This document shows, in pieces, positions 1 to 5,254 of a stretch of DNA of 5,254 nt. The notes below the pieces were generated by a model, which worked only from the letters and a program-made list of their open reading frames with translations, was not told where the DNA came from and did not search any database. Made by a program: the position numbers and the translations under genes. The stretch is from CALBZG01 sp964486295 (GTDB lineage Bacteria; Bacillota; Clostridia; Peptostreptococcales; Anaerovoracaceae). Each line of letters begins with the position of its first letter. Position 1 is the stretch's first letter. The stretch covers positions 1 to 5,254 of the forward strand of contig CAZAMF010000018.1 of assembly GCA_964486295.1 (NCBI GenBank), read 5' to 3'.

Positions 1-47
1 AAAGGCCCCTTATAGGGGCAGAGCAAACCGCCGGCTCAGCCGGCGGT
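1..47 (-). terminator. tandem-hairpin putative terminator after the PLP enzyme gene
   Basis: Reading leftward after the TAA stop at 71-73 there are two perfect hairpins. The first (27-47) has a 9-bp stem with a 3-nt loop, and its core is CCGCCGGC paired with GCCGGCGG. The second (5-19) has a 6-bp stem, GCCCCT paired with AGGGGC, with a 3-nt loop. On the minus strand the first is followed by TTTGC, a weak T tail. The second is followed by CTTT at the window edge, so its tail is cut off. The position fits transcription termination of the leftward gene. The T tails are poor, and the first hairpin resembles one at 5190-5208, so these may instead be dispersed repeat elements that also serve as terminators. 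Confidence 0.45.
26..47. repeat. GC-rich hairpin, left copy of a dispersed repeat
   Basis: The segment AACCGCCGGCT followed by a GCCGGCGGT arm forms a stem-loop. It aligns without gaps, in the same orientation, to AACCACCGGCT with a GCCGGTG arm at 5189-5208. Within the shared stem the only differing pair is G30-C44 here against A5193-T5207 there, so pairing is preserved. The 3-nt loops also differ (TCA here, TAT there). This looks like a REP-like or IS200/IS605-end type palindrome. The family assignment is inference. Confidence 0.4.
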
Positions 48-70
48 CATGATTTTTCGACCTTTTCGAT

Positions 71-1096
71 TTAAACGCGCACGGCGCGGAAGTCGATCAG
101 CTCCACATCCGGTGTCATATGGCCCGGTTCATCAGGCTGTTCAAACATCAGATCTGTGGATAAATATTTCTTGTTATCATCCGCAAAAACTGTAACGACA
201 ACTGCATCTTTGCTTCCAAGGATATCCTGGGATTTAATGGCACCAAGGAAATTTGCCCCTGATGAAATGCCTACGCCGAGCCCAAAAACCCGGGCCAGCT
301 TTCTGGCCATATTGATGGCGTCACCGTCATCCACCATGACAATATCATCCAACTCCTTCAGCTTCACTATTTCCGGAATGAACTCGTCACCAATACCGGC
401 AATTCTATGGGATGCGAAGGTTGTTCCACCGGAAGCCATGATCTGTGAATTTTCCGGATCCAAAGGAAATGCTTTGCATGCGGGGTATACTTCCTGCAAG
501 GCGTTTTTTATTCCCATTACCGTTCCGCCGGTGCCGACACCGGCTACAATGCCGTGGGGTGCTTTGCCAAAAGCAGCCAGTTGGGATATGATTTCTTTCC
601 CCGTTGAACGATAATGGGCATCTACGTTGATCGGATTCGAAAATTGATGCGGAAGGAAGACGCCTTCTTCAGCGCCCATTTGATCGGCCAGCCTGATACA
701 TCCCGTAAAACCGCCTTCTTCCTTGGAAACCTTCCGGATCGTAGCTCCGAAACTGCCGATCAGATCAAACCGCTCTTTGCTCATCCAGTCAGGCATAAAG
801 ATTGTGACCGGATTACCGAGATACGCACCCAATGCGGCAAATGATATTCCGACATTGCCGCTGGTGGCTTCGGCAATGCGCTGCCCTTCGAGGATCAGAC
901 CTTCCTCGTATGCATGCTTGAGGATATGAAGTGCTACCCGGTCTTTTATACTTCCGGAATAGTTATAGTACTCCATCTTTGCATAAATGTTTCTATACTC
1001 GTTCTTATACTTGATTTTGATCTCCACCATCGGCGTATTGGAAACCAGCGCCTCAAGAGCCCGGAACTTTTCCCGGATATTTTCACTCATGCCCAT
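71..1096 (-). CDS. PLP-dependent cysteine synthase-family enzyme, possible cysteine (hydroxyl)lyase
   Basis: This is a fold-type II PLP enzyme of 341 residues, slightly longer than typical CysK. It is presumably cytosolic, as no signal peptide or membrane segment is visible. Seen in order: the PLP lysine K51 in SGSIKDR; the substrate loop TSGNVG at 78-83; HQFSNP at 150-155 with the carboxylate-contacting Gln at 151; the phosphate-binding GTGGT at 188-192; GIGDEF at 234-239; GISSGA at 276-281, whose Ser should contact the pyridine nitrogen; and YLST at 311-314. OASS enzymes usually read GIGAGF where this one has Asp237. Fn1055 of Fusobacterium, which converts cysteine and water to serine and H2S, depends on an Asp 186 residues after its PLP lysine, the same separation as K51 to D237 (from memory of the published work). 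The first ATG is preferred because GAGGT (1104-1108) lies 7 nt upstream; a second ATG is two codons in. It is transcribed divergently from carB. The fold is certain; the choice between cysteine synthase and cysteine lyase is inferred. Confidence 0.93.
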   Translation of the reverse strand: MGMSENIREKFRALEALVSNTPMVEIKIKYKNEYRNIYAKMEYYNYSGSIKDRVALHILKHAYEEGLILEGQRIAEATSGNVGISFAALGAYLGNPVTIFMPDWMSKERFDLIGSFGATIRKVSKEEGGFTGCIRLADQMGAEEGVFLPHQFSNPINVDAHYRSTGKEIISQLAAFGKAPHGIVAGVGTGGTVMGIKNALQEVYPACKAFPLDPENSQIMASGGTTFASHRIAGIGDEFIPEIVKLKELDDIVMVDDGDAINMARKLARVFGLGVGISSGANFLGAIKSQDILGSKDAVVVTVFADDNKKYLSTDLMFEQPDEPGHMTPDVELIDFRAVRV

Positions 1097-1103
1097 TAAA
1101 TTG

Positions 1104-1108
1104 ACCTC
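1104..1108 (-). promoter_or_regulatory. ribosome binding site that sets the start of the PLP enzyme
   Basis: GAGGT on the minus strand is separated by 7 nt from the ATG at 1096-1094. The in-frame ATG at 1090-1088 would have a 13-nt spacer, which is too long, so the upstream ATG is the better start. Confidence 0.7.
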
Positions 1109-1167
1109 GATTTTTAGTTTGTTTGGTTAATTACTATAAAATTTAGTCTACCACATAGGCCCCAATC

Positions 1168-1196
1168 ATTGCAATCACATTTCAACAAATCGTCAA
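1168..1196 (-). promoter_or_regulatory. candidate promoter for the PLP enzyme gene
   Basis: On the minus strand, TTGACG (1196-1191, five of six matches to the -35 consensus) is followed after exactly 17 nt by TGCAAT (1173-1168, four of six matches to TATAAT). This would give a leader of about 65 nt. No T-box or other recognisable riboswitch fits in that leader. TATAGT nearer the gene is a better -10 hexamer but has no matching -35 at 17 nt. Prediction from sequence only. Confidence 0.4.
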
Positions 1197-1205
1197 AACA
1201 AATAC

Positions 1206-1234
1206 TGTACAATCTATTGCTTTGGTGCTATAAT
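1206..1234 (+). promoter_or_regulatory. sigma-A type extended -10 promoter for carB
   Basis: The -35 TGTACA (1206-1211, four of six matches) is separated by 17 nt from a perfect TATAAT (1229-1234). The -10 is preceded by TG at 1226-1227, giving an extended -10. Transcription should start near 1241, leaving a leader of roughly 53 nt. That is too short for a PyrR-type attenuator, and no terminator hairpin is visible in it. It probably drives both carB and the downstream carbonic anhydrase gene. Confidence 0.75.
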
Positions 1235-1269
1235 ACCTGAGATACAAAATAGAAAGAATTATTGTACAA
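1206..1269 (+). promoter_or_regulatory. repeated TGTACAA sites around the carB promoter, possible operator
   Basis: TGTACAA occurs at 1206-1212, overlapping the -35 box, and again at 1263-1269. The second lies inside the perfect 8-nt palindrome TTGTACAA (1262-1269) in the predicted leader. The two are 57 nt apart. A repressor binding both could block initiation, but the motif does not match an ArgR, PurR, CodY or LexA box that I recognise. This may be chance. Confidence 0.2.
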
Positions 1270-1280
1270 CGGAACCGAGA

Positions 1281-1287
1281 AAAGGAG
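1281..1287 (+). promoter_or_regulatory. carB ribosome binding site
   Basis: AAAGGAG ends 6 nt before the ATG at 1294-1296. This is an ideal Gram-positive spacing and supports the chosen start, which also matches the usual CarB N-terminus (MPKRTDI). Confidence 0.85.
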
Positions 1288-1293
1288 TGTTAA

Positions 1294-4200
1294 ATGCCAA
1301 AGAGAACAGATATTAATAAAGTATTAATAATAGGCTCGGGGCCCATTATCATCGGCCAGGCTTGTGAGTTCGATTATTCGGGCACCCAGGCTTGCAAAGC
1401 GTTGAGGAACCTTGGGTATCAGATCGTTCTGGTAAATTCCAATCCGGCAACGATTATGACGGATCCGGGGATCGCAGATATCACATATATTGAGCCGCTC
1501 AATCCAAAGAGTCTGACACAGATCATTGCAAAAGAACGGCCTGATGCAGTACTCCCGAATCTGGGAGGGCAGACAGCTCTCAATTTATGCTCCGAACTCA
1601 GCAAATCCGGAGTTTTTGATCAATACGGAGTCAAGGTAATCGGCGTACAGATAGATGCGATCGAACGCGGTGAAGACAGGATCGCGTTTAAAGAGACCAT
1701 GAAAAAACTGGGGATCGAGATGCCAAGCAGCAAAGCGGCCTACAGCGTCGAAGAGGCGGAAGTGATCGCCCAGGAACTTGGCTACCCGGTAGTCATAAGA
1801 CCGGCTTATACGATGGGCGGCACCGGAGGCGGACTTGTTTACAACGTTGAAGAGTTGAGAATAATTGCCAACAGAGGAATATCGGCCAGTATGGTTGGAC
1901 AGATCCTGGTGGAAGAATCCGTATTGGGATGGGAAGAACTGGAGCTTGAAGTGGTGAGAGACAGTAAAAATCAGATGATTACTGTCTGCTTCATCGAAAA
2001 TATAGACGCGATCGGTGTGCATACTGGAGACTCGTTCTGCTCGGCTCCGATGCTGACAATCTCTGAAGATCTGCAAAAACGTCTGCAGAAGCACGCTTAT
2101 GATGTCGTCGAGGCCATACAGGTCATCGGTGGCACCAATGTTCAATTTGCCCATGACCCGAAAACTGGCAGAGTGGTCATTATCGAAATCAATCCAAGAA
2201 CCTCCCGTTCTTCTGCGCTGGCTTCCAAGGCCACCGGATTCCCTATCGCGTACGTTTCCTCTCTGCTGGCTGCAGGACTGACTCTGGATGAAATTCCGTA
2301 CTGGAGAGACGGATCTCTTGAAAAATATACTCCTTCCGGCGATTACGTGGTCATAAAATTTGCCAGATGGGCCTTTGAGAAGTTTCCGGGCTCCATCGAT
2401 AAACTTGGGACTCAGATGCGCGCTGTGGGCGAAGTCATGAGCATCGGGAAGAATTACAAGGAGGCCGTTCAGAAGGCCATCAGATCTCTTGAAATCGGAA
2501 GGTATGGATTGGGTTTTGCCAAGAATTTCAATCAGTGCACGCTGGAGGAGCTGATGTCGATGCTGACTGAACCGACCAGCGAGCGACAGTTCATATTGTA
2601 TGAGGCGCTGCGTAAAGGTGCGGATATCCAGCAGCTTTATGAGCGGACCTATATTAAGCCGTATTTTCTGGAGCAAATGAAAGAGCTGGTTATGCTGGAA
2701 GAGGAGATCCTTCAGTATAAAGGCGGAAACCTGCCGGATGAGCTTCTGATCCGTGCAAAGAAAGACGGATTTGCTGACAAGTATTTGGCTCAGCTGCTGG
2801 AAATGGCAGAGACAGACATACGTGAAAAGAGGAAAGCCCTGGGTGTAGTTGAAGGCTGGGAAGCCGTACCGGTCAGCGGTGTGGATAATGCTTCCTATTA
2901 TTTCTCAACTTATAATGCCCCGGACAAGACAACTGCCACCGACAATCCGAAGGTGCTGATCCTCGGAGGAGGCCCGAACAGAATCGGCCAGGGTATCGAG
3001 TTCGACTATTGCTGTGTTCATGCAGCTTTTGCCCTTAAAGACCTCGGCTATGAAACGGTCATCATCAACTGCAATCCGGAAACCGTTTCCACCGACTATG
3101 ATACATCCGATAAACTCTATTTTGAGCCGCTTACCGTAGAAGATGTGCTGAGCATCTATGAAAAGGAAAAACCTTTGGGAGTCATTGTTCAGTTTGGCGG
3201 ACAGACACCGCTCAACATCGCGGCAGAGCTTGAAAAAGCAGGCGTCAAAATCCTCGGGACTTCCCAGGAAACCATCGATCTGGCGGAAGACAGGGACAGA
3301 TTCAGAAGAATTATGGATAAGCTGGAGATTCCAATGCCGGAGTCCGGTATGGCTGTGAACATAGACGAAGCTATTGAGATCGCGGAACGGATCGGATATC
3401 CTCTGATGGTACGTCCTTCCTACGTATTAGGCGGCCGCGGTATGCAGATCGTTCATGATGAAGAGATGCTGAGGAGCTATATGGCCGGAGCCGTTGGCGT
3501 GACTCGGGAGAGACCTATACTCGTCGACAGATTTTTGGGTAATGCCACAGAAACGGAAGCGGACGCCATCTCGGATGGCATCGATGCCTTTGTGCCTACT
3601 GTCATGGAGCATATCGAATATGCGGGCGTTCATTCCGGAGACTCGGCATGCGTCATTCCACCGGTAGGGATATCTCAGAAACATATCGATACAATTGTGG
3701 ACTATACGAAGAAAATTGCCAAAGAGATGAAAGTCGTTGGTCTGATGAATATGCAATATGCCATTGAAAATGACAAGGTCTATGTGCTAGAAGCAAATCC
3801 GAGAGCTTCGAGAACTGTCCCGCTGGTATCAAAAGTATGCAATATTCAAATGGCCAGAATCGCCACAGAAATCATGATGGCTGCCAATAAAGGTGATAAA
3901 TATGACATGAGCAAGCTTGTTCATGGAAAAATCCCTTATTACGGAGTGAAAGAAGCCGTGCTTCCATTTAATATGTTCCCGGAAGTCGACCCGGTTTTAG
4001 GACCTGAAATGCGGTCGACTGGTGAGGTGCTGGGCTTGGCGGATTCTTTTGAACTTGCCTATTTTAAGGCCGAGGAAGCAACCCAAAGTCCACTTCCAAC
4101 ATCCGGAACGGTACTGATCAGCGTAACCGACACAAACAAGTCGGCTGCACTGGAAGCCGCCAGGGAATTTGTAAAAATCGGATTCAAAATAAGAGCAACA

Positions 4201-4515
4201 AAGGGAACCTGTGCGTATTTCCGTGAGAATGGCGTAGAAAGTGAGGAAATCAAAAAACTGTTTGAAGGCCGTCCGAATATAATGGACAGCATTTCCAACA
4301 GTGAAATCAACCTCATCATAAATACACCGGAATCCAGATTCAGCGAATATGACGATTCATACATCAGGAAAATAGCCATCAAGAATAAGATTCCGTATAT
4401 TACGACCATGACAGCCGCCTTGGCCAGCGTGAGAGGAATAGCAGCCTACATCAACAGCGGAACAAATGATCAAAAAAAATCCTTGCAGGAATATCATGCC
4501 AGCATAAAATATTAA
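1294..4515 (+). CDS. carB: carbamoyl-phosphate synthase large subunit
   Basis: This cytosolic synthetase makes carbamoyl phosphate from bicarbonate, two ATP and ammonia, the ammonia normally channelled from glutamine by CarA. The product feeds pyrimidine and arginine synthesis. At 1073 residues it is full length and matches E. coli CarB along its whole length. Domains: carboxyphosphate half (about 1-400, with R129, R169, E215, E298 and N300 at the first ATP site); oligomerisation linker (about 401-550); carbamoyl-phosphate half (about 553-935), which repeats the first (GGGPNRIGQG at 558-567 mirrors GSGPIIIGQA at 14-23); and an MGS-like allosteric domain (about 936-1073). In the last, K949, T969, T972, K988 and N1010 align with E. 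coli K954, T974, T977, K993 and N1015, which bind UMP/IMP, so feedback by nucleotides is likely. The C-terminus SLQEYHASIKY resembles the E. coli end. One variation is TETEADA at 752-758, where E. coli has VEVDVDA. No carA adjoins it. It is probably co-transcribed with the carbonic anhydrase gene 52 nt downstream. Confidence 0.98.
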   Translation: MPKRTDINKVLIIGSGPIIIGQACEFDYSGTQACKALRNLGYQIVLVNSNPATIMTDPGIADITYIEPLNPKSLTQIIAKERPDAVLPNLGGQTALNLCSELSKSGVFDQYGVKVIGVQIDAIERGEDRIAFKETMKKLGIEMPSSKAAYSVEEAEVIAQELGYPVVIRPAYTMGGTGGGLVYNVEELRIIANRGISASMVGQILVEESVLGWEELELEVVRDSKNQMITVCFIENIDAIGVHTGDSFCSAPMLTISEDLQKRLQKHAYDVVEAIQVIGGTNVQFAHDPKTGRVVIIEINPRTSRSSALASKATGFPIAYVSSLLAAGLTLDEIPYWRDGSLEKYTPSGDYVVIKFARWAFEKFPGSIDKLGTQMRAVGEVMSIGKNYKEAVQKAIRSLEIGRYGLGFAKNFNQCTLEELMSMLTEPTSERQFILYEALRKGADIQQLYERTYIKPYFLEQMKELVMLEEEILQYKGGNLPDELLIRAKKDGFADKYLAQLLEMAETDIREKRKALGVVEGWEAVPVSGVDNASYYFSTYNAPDKTTATDNPKVLILGGGPNRIGQGIEFDYCCVHAAFALKDLGYETVIINCNPETVSTDYDTSDKLYFEPLTVEDVLSIYEKEKPLGVIVQFGGQTPLNIAAELEKAGVKILGTSQETIDLAEDRDRFRRIMDKLEIPMPESGMAVNIDEAIEIAERIGYPLMVRPSYVLGGRGMQIVHDEEMLRSYMAGAVGVTRERPILVDRFLGNATETEADAISDGIDAFVPTVMEHIEYAGVHSGDSACVIPPVGISQKHIDTIVDYTKKIAKEMKVVGLMNMQYAIENDKVYVLEANPRASRTVPLVSKVCNIQMARIATEIMMAANKGDKYDMSKLVHGKIPYYGVKEAVLPFNMFPEVDPVLGPEMRSTGEVLGLADSFELAYFKAEEATQSPLPTSGTVLISVTDTNKSAALEAAREFVKIGFKIRATKGTCAYFRENGVESEEIKKLFEGRPNIMDSISNSEINLIINTPESRFSEYDDSYIRKIAIKNKIPYITTMTAALASVRGIAAYINSGTNDQKKSLQEYHASIKY

Positions 4516-4556
4516 TCGCGGGAGACGATGTTTAGCAATACCCGATCATTCAAATT

Positions 4557-4562
4557 GGAGGG
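4557..4562 (+). promoter_or_regulatory. ribosome binding site with two possible starts
   Basis: GGAGGG lies 5 nt before a GTG (4568-4570) and 8 nt before the directly following in-frame ATG (4571-4573). Either can initiate. They differ by one residue, so the protein is 169 or 168 residues long. The ATG has the more typical spacing and codon. Confidence 0.7.
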
Positions 4563-4567
4563 CATAC

Positions 4568-5077
4568 GTGATGATAAGAGAGCTGAAAGGGATTCAACCA
4601 AAAGTCGGAGAAGGTACCTTTGTGGCCGAGACAGCTACATTGATCGGTGATGTGGAAATAGGGAACAATTGCTGCATCTGGTATGGCTCGGTAATCCGCG
4701 GAGATGTCGAGAGGATCAGGATCGGAGATCATACGAACATTCAGGATAATGCGGTGGTACATGGAACAAAAGACAAGCCGGCTCTGATAGGAAATTTGGT
4801 TTCCGTGGGACATGGCGCCATTGTTCACGCCTGCACGGTTGGCGACAATTGCCTCATCGGCATGAACTGTGTGATCATGGATGGTGCAGTGATCGGAAAG
4901 AATACGATTGTTGGAGCCATGAGCCTGGTAAGCAGAAATAAAATTATCCCGGAAGGCGTTCTGGTCATGGGCAGTCCGGCCAAAGTAATCAGGGAATTGA
5001 CCGAAGTAGAAATACAGGGCATCTCCGGGTATGGCAACCGGAACTATGCGAATGCCCTGAATAATTACATACGATAG
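4568..5077 (+). CDS. gamma-class carbonic anhydrase family protein
   Basis: This protein of 169 residues has a left-handed beta-helix built of hexapeptide repeats, visible as recurring I/V-G-x-x motifs (IGDVEIGNN, RIGDHTNI, VGDNCLIG, AVIGKNTIVG). Zinc ligands are H65, H82 and H87; the 5-residue spacing of the last two matches H117/H122 of Methanosarcina Cam. R44, D46, Q59 and D60 correspond to Cam R59, D61, Q75 and D76. The acidic loop with Cam's proton-shuttle glutamate is absent, as in CamH and E. coli YrdA types. The fold works as a trimer with metal at subunit interfaces. The role is probably reversible CO2 hydration, though many family members have weak or unproven activity. It follows carB by 52 nt with no terminator between, so the two are likely one operon, and bicarbonate is a CarB substrate. 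The start is GTG at 4568 or ATG at 4571. A ferripyochelin-binding or CaiE-like label would be an older name for the same fold. Confidence 0.92.
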   Translation: MMIRELKGIQPKVGEGTFVAETATLIGDVEIGNNCCIWYGSVIRGDVERIRIGDHTNIQDNAVVHGTKDKPALIGNLVSVGHGAIVHACTVGDNCLIGMNCVIMDGAVIGKNTIVGAMSLVSRNKIIPEGVLVMGSPAKVIRELTEVEIQGISGYGNRNYANALNNYIR

Positions 5078-5099
5078 ACTCAAACAGTGGAAGGAATTT

Positions 5100-5139
5100 A
5101 AGCACCGCGTTATTTCGTAAAAGATAGCGCGGTGTTTTT
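5100..5139 (+). terminator. intrinsic terminator of the carB/carbonic anhydrase unit
   Basis: CACCGCG (5103-5109) pairs perfectly with CGCGGTG (5128-5134). The stem continues inward through TTATTT and AAGATAG with two G-T wobbles, giving 13 pairs and a 6-nt loop (5116-5121). TTTTT follows at 5135-5139, then a further T-rich stretch. It starts 25 nt after the TAG stop. The opposite strand lacks a comparable T run, so it acts rightward. Confidence 0.9.
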
Positions 5140-5188
5140 ATTGTTGCTTTAGCGGCGGTTCCGATCGAAGGATGAGGGAGGAACAAAT

Positions 5189-5212
5189 AACCACCGGCTA
5201 TGCCGGTGAGGT
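5189..5212. repeat. GC-rich hairpin, right copy of the dispersed repeat
   Basis: CACCGGC (5192-5198) pairs with GCCGGTG (5202-5208) around a TAT loop. AACCACCGGCT here matches AACCGCCGGCT at 26-36 with one change, compensated in the other arm. On the minus strand it is followed by GTTATTTGTT, so it could weakly terminate a leftward gene beyond the window. The surrounding 5141-5254 has no gene that I can support; the rest is A-rich sequence up to the edge. Confidence 0.4.
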
Positions 5213-5254
5213 TGAAAATCTTTAGATCAAAGCAAAAAAGAAAACCTCCAGTGT

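Noticed and set aside
156..614. A 152-codon plus-strand frame opposite the PLP enzyme gene
   Set aside because: The opposite strand encodes an unambiguous full-length PLP enzyme; this frame has no motif or ribosome binding site.
1241..1293. A possible attenuator or riboswitch in the carB leader
   Set aside because: The predicted leader is only about 53 nt, A-rich, with no stem-loop except the 8-nt TTGTACAA palindrome and no T tract, so PyrR-type or T-box control is not supported.
1585..2676. A 363-codon open frame on the minus strand inside carB
   Set aside because: It is wholly antisense to a strongly conserved carB region, its translation shows no recognisable domain, and no ribosome binding site or promoter supports it. 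It is a codon-phase shadow.
4528..4650. A short frame starting at the ATG at 4528 in the carB/carbonic anhydrase gap, with a GGGAG before it
   Set aside because: It gives about 40 residues, runs out of frame into the carbonic anhydrase gene, has too short a spacer, and its product is low-complexity basic sequence. Translational coupling is possible but not supportable.
4550..5083. A 177-codon minus-strand frame opposite the carbonic anhydrase gene
   Set aside because: It covers exactly the real gene in antisense, is rich in His, Asp and Tyr as a mirror of the hexapeptide codons, and has no family features.
1..5254. CRISPR array, tRNA, rRNA, toxin-antitoxin or defence system
   Set aside because: No regularly spaced direct repeats, cloverleaf, or conserved rRNA segments are visible, and all sizeable conserved frames are accounted for by three metabolic genes.

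Overview
The window looks like chromosomal DNA from a Gram-positive anaerobe, most likely class Clostridia. The evidence is the strong purine-rich ribosome binding sites, a near-consensus sigma-A type promoter, an intrinsic terminator with a T run, an apparently balanced base composition (judged by eye, not computed), and proteins that resemble clostridial family members. A genus cannot be named from the sequence alone.

Layout. Positions 1-70 hold two closely spaced GC-rich hairpins, which lie just downstream of a leftward gene and probably end its transcript. Positions 71-1096 (minus strand) encode a PLP-dependent enzyme of the cysteine synthase fold. Its active site carries an aspartate in the GIGxxF loop (GIGDEF) where ordinary O-acetylserine sulfhydrylases have GIGAGF. 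That points to a cysteine-consuming, H2S-releasing enzyme like Fusobacterium Fn1055 rather than a biosynthetic cysteine synthase. Positions 1097-1293 are a divergent intergenic region with a good rightward promoter and a weaker leftward one. Positions 1294-4515 (plus strand) encode a full-length carbamoyl-phosphate synthase large subunit (carB). After 52 nt, positions 4568-5077 encode a gamma-class carbonic anhydrase-like protein with all three zinc-ligand histidines. A strong terminator at 5103-5139 closes this two-gene unit. The last ~115 nt are noncoding and contain a hairpin that resembles the one at the left edge.

How the genes may work together. CarB uses bicarbonate, ATP and ammonia (from glutamine through a CarA partner) to make carbamoyl phosphate for pyrimidines and arginine. 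A gamma carbonic anhydrase in the same transcript could supply the bicarbonate; this is inference from gene order. The small subunit carA is not beside carB and must be elsewhere, or CarB may use free ammonia. The divergent PLP enzyme has no obvious pathway link to the other two beyond sharing an intergenic region. I see no CRISPR array, tRNA, rRNA, intact transposase, or clearly novel multi-gene system. The points most worth a second look are the Asp-containing PLP enzyme, the carB/gamma-CA pairing, and the related hairpin repeats at both window edges.
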